A stretch of DNA of 64,000 bases from Georgenia sp. SYP-B2076 (GTDB taxonomy: Bacteria > Actinomycetota > Actinomycetes > Actinomycetales > Actinomycetaceae): contig NZ_RXOZ01000022.1 in the NCBI RefSeq assembly GCF_003991205.1, positions 310,001 through 374,000 on the forward strand. The letters are read 5' to 3'. Of the stretch, positions 51,720 to 59,206 are shown in pieces. The position numbers and the translations under genes were made by a program. Positions within the stretch are counted from its first letter, which is position 1. Each line of letters opens with the position of its first letter. The notes beneath the pieces were generated by a model, which had not been told where the DNA came from, searched no databases, and saw only the letters and a list, made by a program, of their open reading frames with translations.

Positions 51720-52543
51720 GCGTATGAGATCTCCTCGCGCGCCAGGATCCCGGTGAAGGCCTCGAACGCCTCGGTGAAGAGCTCGGGCCCGGAGAAGCCG
51801 CCCAGGCTGTGCGCCGTGCTCAGGTGCGGCTCGAGGGAGAAGAAGCCGTCGAAGCCGTCCGCCTTGAGGGCACGGATGGTCTCGACCACCTGGCCGTCAC
51901 CGCCGCCGGCGGGCACGACCTCGCCGTTGCTCAGGTGTGCGTCCTTGATCTGGACGTACTCCAGGTGCGGGCGGAGCAGCGGGAACGCCTCAGTGAACGG
52001 GTGCACCCCGACCTGGACGAAGTTCGCCGCGTCCCACGCGACCTTGAGACTGGGGGACGCCACCGACTCGACGATGTCGAGGCAGCGGCGGGGGATGTCG
52101 CCGTAGATGTCCTTCTCGTTCTCGTGCAGGAGGATGACGCCGCCCTCCTCGGCCACGTCCGCCAGCGCCCGCATGCGGCGGATGACCTCGTCGCGGTGGT
52201 CGTCCGGGTCGTCACCGGGGCGGATGAAGAACGAGAAGACCCGGATGTACGGGGCGTCGAAGTGCTTCGCGACCTCCACCGCGTGCCTCGCCCGCTCGAG
52301 GTGGGCACCAAAGTCCTCGTCGATGAAGATCTTGCCGATCGGCGAGCCGATGCTGGAGACCTGGAGTCCGTGCGCAGCGAGGATCTCCGTCGCCCGCGCC
52401 AGCTGCTCCTCGTCCAGGTCGAGGACGTTGGTGCCCCACGCGCTGCGAAACTCGATGTATTTCAGCCCAAGCTTTTTTACGAGGGCGCACTGCTGCTCGA
52501 GGTCGGGTGAAATTTCGTCGGAAAATCCGGAAAGCGTCCACAT
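51716..52543 (-). CDS. Sugar phosphate isomerase/epimerase TIM barrel (module enzyme 3)
   Basis: The 275-residue protein is the third TIM barrel of the family and the first gene of the minus-strand arm. Ligand candidates are Glu in KYIEFRSAW, Glu in LLHENEKDIYGD, Asp in VAWDAANFVQ, His/Asp in YVQIKDAHL and Glu in FFSLEPHL. The start at 52543 (MWTLSGFSDEIS) has GAGGAG about 11 nt upstream; a longer frame to 52585 is less likely. The first 36 codons are strikingly A/T-rich for this genome, with AAA, AAG, GTA, CTT and TTT codons. Two of the three TIM barrels would suffice for the known levoglucosan route. Confidence 0.84.
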   Translation of the reverse strand: MWTLSGFSDEISPDLEQQCALVKKLGLKYIEFRSAWGTNVLDLDEEQLARATEILAAHGLQVSSIGSPIGKIFIDEDFGAHLERARHAVEVAKHFDAPYIRVFSFFIRPGDDPDDHRDEVIRRMRALADVAEEGGVILLHENEKDIYGDIPRRCLDIVESVASPSLKVAWDAANFVQVGVHPFTEAFPLLRPHLEYVQIKDAHLSNGEVVPAGGGDGQVVETIRALKADGFDGFFSLEPHLSTAHSLGGFSGPELFTEAFEAFTGILAREEISYA

Positions 52544-52591
52544 TTGGGCGCGACTCCTCACTGAGTGGCGAGAACTGAAAATCATGCTCCC

Positions 52592-52643
52592 CCTTTATGT
52601 CACGCCCGCATCGAGGGCAACAACTGGTTGCCACATGTTGCAG
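52592..52643 (-). promoter_or_regulatory. Promoter and operator of the minus-strand sugar-module arm
   Basis: TTGCCC (complement of 52615-52620) and TAAAGG (complement of 52592-52597), 17 nt apart, form a promoter candidate. The -35 box overlaps a perfect palindrome GGCAAC-N5-GTTGCC (52616-52632). Next to it, 52626-52640 carries the 15-mer CAACATGTGGCAACC on the minus strand, a near-copy of the operator before the transporter gene. Confidence 0.55.
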
Positions 52644-52854
52644 CGCGCCCCGCGGCGTGGTCGGCGAACCGCGCGTCGCCATCCGGGTGGGGCGCGGCCC
52701 GGGCACACCACGCCGACCCGCGCCGCGGTCCCTCGCGGCACCGCAAGGCCGCGACAGCCCGCGGTTCGCGCGGGATGAAGACAGCCGGCGGGGGCCGCGC
52801 CGCCCTGACCTGCACCATCGTCGCGGCGACCCGCGGGGCCCGGGTCAGGCCGGG

Positions 52855-52903
52855 TGACAACATATGGCAACCGTTTTGTCGCCGCCCGCGCCACGCCCAT
52901 AGT
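52855..52903 (+). promoter_or_regulatory. Promoter and operator of the sugar-module transporter arm
   Basis: CAACATATGGCAACC (52858-52872) repeats, in inverted orientation, the operator near 52626-52640 with one difference. Just downstream, TTGTCG (52876-52881) and CATAGT (52898-52903) with a 16-nt spacer make a good promoter. The operator abuts the -35 box. The spacer between the two operators (52644-52854) shows no gene and no other clear signal. Confidence 0.55.
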
Positions 52904-52961
52904 GAATCCCGCAAAGGTGCCGCACCAGCGCCCGCCAAACGGCGCGGAACGAGGAATACAC

Positions 52962-54455
52962 ATGGCCGTCACACAGGCGTCGCCGCACACGGCGACCAAG
53001 AGACTTACCTTGAAGAACTATCTCGGCTACGCGGCCGGGGACGCCGGGAACAACCTCGCCTTCTCGATGGCGTCGATGTTCCTGCTGCTCTACTACACGG
53101 ACGTCGTGGGGATCCCCGCGGCCGCCGCCGGGACCATCTTCCTCGTCGTGCGCATCTACGACGCGTTCGTCGACGTGCTCATCGGCCGCCTCGTCGACCG
53201 CACCCACACCCGGTGGGGCAAGTTCCGGCCGTGGATCCTCTTCGGCTCCCTCCCGCTCCTGCTCGCCAGCGTCTGGGCCTTCACCCTGCCGGCCTCCGAC
53301 ACCGTCGGGATGAAGCTGTTCTGGGGCTACGTCAGCTACGCCGTCCTCTCCACGCTCTACTCCGCCGTCAACATCCCGTACGGCTCGCTCGCGGCCACGA
53401 TGACCCAGGTGCCCACCGAGCGCGCGAAGCTCGCTACCTTCCGGTCCCTCGGGGCGGCCGCCACCGGCCTCATGCTCGCCCTCGTCGTCGCCCCGCAGGT
53501 GCAGCGCTGGAGCGCGGCCAACCTCTTCGCCGGCAAGTCCGCCGAGCTCGGCTCCGGCGCCACCCAGGCCCAGCTCGACGCCGCCCAGGCCGCGGCCAGC
53601 GCCGAGGCCTCCACCGGCCTCCAGTCATCCCTGACCACCCTGACCCTGATCTTCGTCGTGGTCGGCTTCCTGCTGTACTTCTTCACCTTCCTCACCGCCA
53701 AGGAGCAGGTGGTCCGCCCGGCCGAGGACTCGGTGAAGTTCGGTGCCGCCCTGAAGATCGTGGTGAAGAACAAGCCGCTGATGTTCCTGTGCGCGAGCGC
53801 GCTGGCGATGATCACCTCAGTCCTGGCGCTGAACACCCTGGGCATCTACTACGCCCGCGACGTCCTCGGCAACGCCGGCCTCTACCCGGTCCTGTCGCTG
53901 CTCATGACCGGCGCGATCTTCGTGGTCGCGCCCTTCGTCTCCAAGATCGTCATCCGCTTCGGCAAGAAGGGCGGCTACCTCATCGGTGGGGCGGTCTTCA
54001 TCGTCGGCGCCCTTCTGCTGTTCGTCGCCCCCGCCTCGACCCCCGCGGTCGCCCTGGTGGCGTACTTCCTGCTCGGCGTGGGCCAGGGCCTGTTCAACAC
54101 CCTCATGTGGGCCATGGAGGCCGACACCGTCGAGTACGGCGAGTGGAAGTCCGGCAGCCGCACCGAGGGCACCACGTACGCGGTGTTCTCCTTCGTCCGC
54201 AAGCTCGGCCAGGCCTTCGGCGGCTTCGCCGCCGCCGGCATCATCGGCCTGACCGGCTACGTCGGCGCCGCGGCCGTCCAGTCCCCCGAGGCCATCCAGG
54301 GCATCCGCATCGCGGCCGGCCTGGTGCCCGCCGCCCTGGCCCTGCTCGCCGTGCTCATCATGGCGAGGTACCCCCTCACGGACTCGCGGTTCAAGGAGAT
54401 CACCACCGAGACCGAGGCACGGAAGGCCGCCGCGCTGGCCGACTCGGCGAACTGA
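52962..54455 (+). CDS. MFS sugar symporter, glycoside-pentoside-hexuronide (GPH) family
   Basis: The 497-residue membrane protein has about 12 helices. GPH landmarks are the N-terminal YAAGDAGNNLAF, the loop VVRIYDAFVDVLIGRLVDRTHTRWGKFRPW, VNIPYGSL and, in the C-terminal half, MEADTVEYGEWKSGSRTEGTTYAVFSFVRKLGQA. A hydrophilic loop with an Ala/Gln-rich stretch sits between helices 6 and 7. It should import a sugar or glycoside with H+ or Na+. GAGGAA precedes the ATG. It is first on the plus-strand arm of the module and is followed, after a hairpin, by the dehydrogenase gene. Confidence 0.9.
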   Translation: MAVTQASPHTATKRLTLKNYLGYAAGDAGNNLAFSMASMFLLLYYTDVVGIPAAAAGTIFLVVRIYDAFVDVLIGRLVDRTHTRWGKFRPWILFGSLPLLLASVWAFTLPASDTVGMKLFWGYVSYAVLSTLYSAVNIPYGSLAATMTQVPTERAKLATFRSLGAAATGLMLALVVAPQVQRWSAANLFAGKSAELGSGATQAQLDAAQAAASAEASTGLQSSLTTLTLIFVVVGFLLYFFTFLTAKEQVVRPAEDSVKFGAALKIVVKNKPLMFLCASALAMITSVLALNTLGIYYARDVLGNAGLYPVLSLLMTGAIFVVAPFVSKIVIRFGKKGGYLIGGAVFIVGALLLFVAPASTPAVALVAYFLLGVGQGLFNTLMWAMEADTVEYGEWKSGSRTEGTTYAVFSFVRKLGQAFGGFAAAGIIGLTGYVGAAAVQSPEAIQGIRIAAGLVPAALALLAVLIMARYPLTDSRFKEITTETEARKAAALADSAN

Positions 54456-54459
54456 CCAC

Positions 54460-54490
54460 CCCCGGGAGCCGGCCCTGCCGGCTCCCGGGG
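54460..54490 (+). terminator. 13-bp intercistronic hairpin
   Basis: CCCCGGGAGCCGG (54460-54472) and its exact reverse complement (54478-54490) enclose CCCTG. It sits between two genes of one apparent operon, so it may attenuate or protect the transporter mRNA rather than end all transcription. Confidence 0.6.
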
Positions 54491-54541
54491 CCGGCGCGCA
54501 CTGACCAACAACCCACGCACGACTGAACGGAGAGCCATCTC

Positions 54542-55708
54542 ATGGCGAACAAGGTGAGGCTCGGCATCATCGGGCTCGGCACGCAGGGATCGATGTACGC
54601 GAAGTTCATCAAGGACGGCATGGTCCCGAACATGGAGATCGGCGCCGTCGCGGACACCGACCCGGCCAAGAAGGAGACGGTCGCGGCGGAGTACCCCGGC
54701 GTGCCCTTCTACGACGACTACGTCGCCATGCTCGACAGCGGCGACGTGGACGCCGTCATCACGTGCGTGCCGCACTACCTCCACCCCGAGATGGGCATGG
54801 CCGCGCTCGAGCGCGGCGTCCACGCCCTCGTGGAGAAGCCCGCCGGCGTCTACACCAAGCAGGTCAAGGAGCTCAACGCCTTCGCCGCGACGAAGCCGGA
54901 GCTCACGTTCGGCATCATGTTCAACCAGCGCATCAACCCGCTCTACCAGCGGATCAAGGAGATCGTCGCGGGCGGCGAGATCGGCAAGATCCGCCACACC
55001 AGCTGGATCATCACCACCTGGTGGCGCCCGCAGGGCTACTACGACCAGAGCGAGTGGCGCGCCACGTGGGGCGGCGAGGGCGGCGGCGTCCTGGTCAACC
55101 AGGCCCCCCACCAGCTGGACCTGTGGCAGTGGATCTGCGGCGTGCCCACGTCCGTGTTCTCCAAGGTGGCGTACGGCTTCCGCCGCGACATCGCCGTCGA
55201 GGACGAGGTCACCGCGCTGGTCGACTACGGCAACGGCGCCACCGGCGTCTTCGTCACCGCCACCCACGACCTCGCCGGCACCGACCGCTTCGAGATCCTC
55301 GGCGACAAGGGCAAGATCGTGGTCGACGGCTCGAAGACCGCCACGGTGACCCGCCTCGTCGACGACGAGCAGAAGCTCAGCGCCAACATGGGCATGGAGG
55401 ACGTCCGCAAGCTCTTCATGGGCACTGTCGACACCGCCGACTACTACTCGTCCGAGGTCATCGAGTTCGAGTCCGCCTGGGGTGCGCAGCACTCCGGCGT
55501 GCTGGAGAACTTCGCCGCGAACATCCTGGACGGTACTCCGCTGCTCGCCCCGGGGTCGGACGGCATCAACGGCGTCCGCCTGGCCAATGCCATCCACCTG
55601 TCCAGCTGGACCGGCCGGGAGGTGCCGCTCGACTTCGACGAGGACGAGTACCTCACCGAGCTGAACACGCGCATCGCCGCGGAGGGCAAGTTCCCCGAGC
55701 GCCGCTGA
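54542..55708 (+). CDS. Gfo/Idh/MocA family oxidoreductase, levoglucosan-dehydrogenase-like
   Basis: The 388-residue protein has the Rossmann motif LGIIGLGTQGSMYAKF, the lysine motif LVEKPAG (Lys99) and the substrate-domain motif GGGVLVNQAPHQLDLWQW (His190, Asp193), the expected catalytic Lys-Asp-His set. The length and the segment TTWWRPQGYYDQSEWRATWG resemble levoglucosan dehydrogenase (LgdA) and related enzymes that oxidise C3 of glucosides with NAD+. I infer that it starts the pathway encoded by this module. GAGAG lies before the ATG. Scyllo- or myo-inositol dehydrogenase is the main alternative. Confidence 0.86.
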   Translation: MANKVRLGIIGLGTQGSMYAKFIKDGMVPNMEIGAVADTDPAKKETVAAEYPGVPFYDDYVAMLDSGDVDAVITCVPHYLHPEMGMAALERGVHALVEKPAGVYTKQVKELNAFAATKPELTFGIMFNQRINPLYQRIKEIVAGGEIGKIRHTSWIITTWWRPQGYYDQSEWRATWGGEGGGVLVNQAPHQLDLWQWICGVPTSVFSKVAYGFRRDIAVEDEVTALVDYGNGATGVFVTATHDLAGTDRFEILGDKGKIVVDGSKTATVTRLVDDEQKLSANMGMEDVRKLFMGTVDTADYYSSEVIEFESAWGAQHSGVLENFAANILDGTPLLAPGSDGINGVRLANAIHLSSWTGREVPLDFDEDEYLTELNTRIAAEGKFPERR

Positions 55709-55734
55709 CGCTCTCCTCCCAGGCGCGATGACCG

Positions 55735-55775
55735 CGCGAGGCCCCGCCGCCCAGACCGGGCAGCGGGGCCTCGCG
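55735..55775. terminator. Hairpin between the dehydrogenase gene and polA
   Basis: CGCGAGGCCCCGC (55735-55747) pairs perfectly with 55763-55775; the 15-nt loop can form an inner CCC/GGG pair. It separates two convergent genes. Confidence 0.65.
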
Positions 55776-55833
55776 CTGCCGCCACCGCCGTGCCCGACGG
55801 CGTCGCGGGCCTGCGCGTGCGGCGGCGCGGGCG

Positions 55834-58515
55834 TCAGTGCGCGGCGTCGCGCCAGGACCGGCCGGTGCCCACGGACACCGTGAGCGGGACCGACAGGTCC
55901 GCGGCGGAGCCCATCTGCTCGCGGACGATCCGCTCGACCTCCACGGCCTCGCCGGGCGCGACCTCCAGGACCAGCTCGTCGTGCACCTGGAGGAGGATCC
56001 GGGTCCGCAGCCCGCCCGCCTCGAGCGCCCGGTGCGTGTTGATCATGGCGACCTTGATCAGGTCCGCGGCGGAGCCCTGGATCGGGGCGTTCAGCGCCAT
56101 GCGCTCGGCCATGTCACGACGCTGCCGGTTGTCGCTCGTCAGGTCGGGCAGGTACCGGCGCCGACCCATGATGGTCTCGGTGTACCCCGTCCTGCGCGCC
56201 TCGTCGACGACGCTGCGGAGGTAGTCCCGCACCCCGCCGAACCGCTCGAAGTAGCCCTCCATCAGCGCGCGCGCCTCCGCCACGTCGATCTTGAGCTGGC
56301 GCGAGAGCCCGAAGGCGCTGAGCCCGTAGGCCAGGCCATAGCTCATGGCCTTGATCTTGCTGCGCTGGGCGGAGGTGACCTGGTCCGTGGGCACCTCGAA
56401 CACCCGGGACCCCACGAACGAGTGGAGGTCCTCGCCCGAGCGGAAGGCCTCGATGAGCCCTGCGTCGCCCGACAGGTGCGCCATGATCCGCATCTCGATC
56501 TGCGAGTAGTCGGCCGTGAGCAGGGTCTCGTAGCCCTCCCCGACGACGAACCCCTCGCGGATCCGCAGGCCGTCCTCGGTGCGGACGGGGATGTTCTGCA
56601 GGTTCGGGTCGGTCGAGCTCAGCCTCCCGGTGGCCGCGATGGTCTGCTGGAAGGTGGTGTGGATCCGCCCGTCCTCGGCGACCGAGCGCAGCAGCCCCTC
56701 GACCGTCTGCCGCAGCCGGATCTGGTCGCGGTGCTCGAGGAGGTGCGCCAGGAAGGGCTGCTCGGTCTTGACGAACAGGTCCGCCAGCGCGTCGGCGTCC
56801 GTGGTGTACCCGGTCTTGGTCTTCTTGGTCTTGGGCATGTCGAGCTCGGTGAACAGCACCTCCTGCAACTGCTTGGGGCTGGAGAGGTTCACCTCGTGGC
56901 CGATCGCCTCGAAGGCCTGGGCGGCCGCCCGCTCGACGGCGTGGTCGAAGTCCGACCGGAGCGACTCGAGGTTGGTCAGGTCCGCCGCGATGCCCGACTT
57001 CTCCATGCGCTCGAGGACCCGCTGCACGGGCAGCTCGAGCCGGTCGAGCAGCGCACCCGCGCCCCGGTCGGCCAGCTCGGACGCCAGGGCCCCGGACAGC
57101 TCGACGATGGCGCCGGCGCGCAGGCCGGCCAGCTTGTCGGTGCCCTCGGGGTCCAGGCTGAGCAGGCCCTGGCCGCCCTCGTCCTCGTCGAGGCGAAGCT
57201 CGCGGCCCAGGTGACGCAGGCTGAGGTCCGGCAGGGCGAACCGCCGCTGGTCGGGGTGGCACAGGTACGCCGCGAGCGCCGTGTCGAACGTGATCCCGGA
57301 CAGCGCCAGGCCGCGCCCGTCCAGCGCGTGCCACGCGGCCTTGGCCTCGTGCAGGGCCTTGGGGGCGTCGGCGTCGGCGAGCCAGCGCGCGAGCACCTCC
57401 TCCTCCATGGGGTCGAGGTCCGTCAGGTCCACCGTGACCGCGTGGCCGTCGTCATCGGCGACGGCGAGCGCCCACGCGTCACCGGTGCCCGAGGCGGCGC
57501 GGCCGGTCACGTCCAGGCCGAGGCGTGCGCCGCGGCGCTGCTCCAGCCACGGCCCCAGGCCGCCGTCGAGGTCGGTGGCGTGGACGACGTCGACGTCCAG
57601 GCCGTGGGCGGACTCCTCCGGCTCCCCCTCGGGGATCGTCGCGAAGAGGCGCTCACGGAGCGTGTCGAACTCCAGCGCGTCGAAGACGCGGTGGACCTCC
57701 TCGCGGTCGAGGGGACGACGCGCGAGGTCGTCGACGCCCAGCGGCAGCTCGAGGTCGGTCAGGAGGTGGTTGAGGCGCCGGTTGCGCAGCACCAGGTCGA
57801 GGTTGTCACGCAGGCTCTGCCCGGCCTTGCCGCCGATCTCGTCCGCGCGGGCGACCACGTTGTCCAGGCCGTCGTAGAGGTTGATCCACTTGGCGGCGGT
57901 CTTGGGCCCGACGCCGGGGACGCCGGGAAGGTTGTCGCTCGTCTCCCCCACGAGGGCGGCGATCTCCGGGTACCGCGCGGGCTCGACCCCGTACTTCGCG
58001 GTGACAGCCTCGGGCGTCATCCGGGTCAGGGTCGAGACACCCTTGACGGGGTAGAGCACGGTGACCTGCTCGTTGACGAGCTGGTAGGTGTCCCGGTCCC
58101 CGGAGCAGACGAGCACGTCGAGCCCGGCGGCGGCCGCCTGGGTGGACAGGGTCGCGAGGATGTCGTCCGCCTCGTAGTTGTCCTTCTCCAGGACCGCCAC
58201 GTTCATGGCGTGGAGGATCTCCTGGATGAGCGGCACCTGCCCGCGGAAGGGCTGCGGCGTCTCGTCGCGCGTGCCCTTGTACTCCGCGTACTCCTGGGTC
58301 CGGAACGTCACGTCGGAGACGTCGAACGCGACGGCGACGTGCGTGGGCTCCTCCTCGGCCATGATCTTGATGAGCATCGAGAGGAACCCGTAGACGGCGT
58401 TGGTGGGCTGCCCGGTCGAGGTGGAGAAGTTCTCCACCGGCAGGGCGTAGAACGCGCGGAACGCCATCGAATGGCCGTCGACGAGGAGGAGACGCGGGGG
58501 CTGGCTGTCGGTCAC
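55834..58515 (-). CDS. polA: DNA polymerase I
   Basis: This 893-residue enzyme fills gaps in repair and removes Okazaki primers. The N-terminal 5'-3' exonuclease (about 1-300) has LLLVDGHSMAFRAFYAL, the acidic DNYEADDILAT and CSGDRDTYQL. The middle 3'-5' exonuclease-like domain lacks the usual acidic DxE pair (it reads GLDVTGR), so proofreading is probably absent, as in other actinobacterial Pol I. The polymerase domain has motif A DYSQIEMRIMAHLSGD, motif B RSKIKAMSYGLAYGLS and motif C VHDELVLEV. The start is the GTG at 58515, with a leaderless-type -10 just upstream. Confidence 0.97.
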   Translation of the reverse strand: MTDSQPPRLLLVDGHSMAFRAFYALPVENFSTSTGQPTNAVYGFLSMLIKIMAEEEPTHVAVAFDVSDVTFRTQEYAEYKGTRDETPQPFRGQVPLIQEILHAMNVAVLEKDNYEADDILATLSTQAAAAGLDVLVCSGDRDTYQLVNEQVTVLYPVKGVSTLTRMTPEAVTAKYGVEPARYPEIAALVGETSDNLPGVPGVGPKTAAKWINLYDGLDNVVARADEIGGKAGQSLRDNLDLVLRNRRLNHLLTDLELPLGVDDLARRPLDREEVHRVFDALEFDTLRERLFATIPEGEPEESAHGLDVDVVHATDLDGGLGPWLEQRRGARLGLDVTGRAASGTGDAWALAVADDDGHAVTVDLTDLDPMEEEVLARWLADADAPKALHEAKAAWHALDGRGLALSGITFDTALAAYLCHPDQRRFALPDLSLRHLGRELRLDEDEGGQGLLSLDPEGTDKLAGLRAGAIVELSGALASELADRGAGALLDRLELPVQRVLERMEKSGIAADLTNLESLRSDFDHAVERAAAQAFEAIGHEVNLSSPKQLQEVLFTELDMPKTKKTKTGYTTDADALADLFVKTEQPFLAHLLEHRDQIRLRQTVEGLLRSVAEDGRIHTTFQQTIAATGRLSSTDPNLQNIPVRTEDGLRIREGFVVGEGYETLLTADYSQIEMRIMAHLSGDAGLIEAFRSGEDLHSFVGSRVFEVPTDQVTSAQRSKIKAMSYGLAYGLSAFGLSRQLKIDVAEARALMEGYFERFGGVRDYLRSVVDEARRTGYTETIMGRRRYLPDLTSDNRQRRDMAERMALNAPIQGSAADLIKVAMINTHRALEAGGLRTRILLQVHDELVLEVAPGEAVEVERIVREQMGSAADLSVPLTVSVGTGRSWRDAAH

Positions 58516-58528
58516 ACAGGACACCCTA
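58516..58528 (-). promoter_or_regulatory. Leaderless-type -10 element for polA
   Basis: TAGGGT (complement of 58523-58528) ends 7 nt before the GTG; no ribosome-binding site is visible. Confidence 0.55.
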
Positions 58529-58630
58529 GGTGGCGGCGGGTTCGCGGGCACAGGCCGCGCCCGGGCCCCGGCGGGGGCGGCGGGCCGCGCCGTCGCTGGT
58601 GGGCGGCGCGGTGCGCCGGCACCGTCGTGC

Positions 58631-58642
58631 CACCCTTGAGAC
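58631..58642 (+). promoter_or_regulatory. Possible leaderless-type -10 element for the thioesterase gene
   Basis: CACCCT (58631-58636) ends 6 nt before the ATG at 58643. The hexamer keeps only the A at position 2 and the T at position 6 of TAnnnT, and no Shine-Dalgarno sequence is seen. Confidence 0.3.
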
Positions 58643-59098
58643 ATGAACGACACGGACGATGTCCTCACCGCGCTGCGCGCGGCCTCGGTCGGCACCCTCG
58701 TCGAGCGGCTCGGGATCGAGGTGCTCGAGGCGCGGCCGGAGCGCGTGGTGGCCCGCATGCCGGTGGCCGGGAACACCCAGCCGCACGGCCTCCTGCACGG
58801 CGGGGCCTCCGCCGCCCTCGCGGAGACGGTGGGCTCCTTCGCGGCCACGATCCACGCGGGGCCCGGCCGCGCCGCCGTGGGCACCGAGATCAGCGCGACC
58901 CACCACCGGGGGGTGAGCGCCGGTTCCGTGACCGCCACCGCCACCGCGCTGTTCGAGGGCCGGCGCACGGCCACCTACGAGATCGTGATTGTCGACGACG
59001 AGGGCCGCCGCACCTGTACCGCACGGCTGAGCTGCATGCTCGTCGAGAGGCCCGGCGGTGACGCCGCGACGAACCGGAACGCTTCCGTGACGAATTGA
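58643..59098 (+). CDS. PaaI-family hotdog thioesterase
   Basis: The 151-residue single hotdog-fold protein has the family motif NTQPHGLLHGGASAALAETVGSFAA, in which the central helix carries the catalytic acid (Glu in ALAET), followed by VGTEISATHHRGV. This pattern fits 1,4-dihydroxy-2-naphthoyl-CoA hydrolase (MenI) or phenylacetyl-CoA-type thioesterases. The substrate cannot be decided from context: neighbours are polA and the liv operon. The C-terminal dozen residues are polar and possibly disordered. Confidence 0.85.
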   Translation: MNDTDDVLTALRAASVGTLVERLGIEVLEARPERVVARMPVAGNTQPHGLLHGGASAALAETVGSFAATIHAGPGRAAVGTEISATHHRGVSAGSVTATATALFEGRRTATYEIVIVDDEGRRTCTARLSCMLVERPGGDAATNRNASVTN

Positions 59099-59101
59099 TG
59101 T

Positions 59102-59141
59102 GGTGAACGTCACCAGATTCGCAGACCTCCTCCCCTAGGCT
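59102..59141 (+). promoter_or_regulatory. Candidate liv operon promoter
   Basis: TAGGCT (59136-59141) is a good -10 hexamer 65 nt before the livH start. Upstream, GGTGA-ACG-TCACC (59102-59114) is a perfect short palindrome at about the -35 to -45 position and may bind a regulator. No clear -35 hexamer is seen. Confidence 0.4.
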
Positions 59142-59206
59142 CACCACCACTCGGGCGGCCACCGCGGGCCGCCGGGCGTGATCAGCCGACCGGACGGAGG
59201 CTCCCG

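Noticed and set aside
49152-52106. Open frame of nearly 1000 codons on the plus strand
   Set aside because: It is antisense to the four sugar-module genes and shows no recognisable domain.
55837-59061. Open frame of over 1000 codons on the plus strand
   Set aside because: It is antisense to polA for almost its whole length and has low-complexity composition without motifs.
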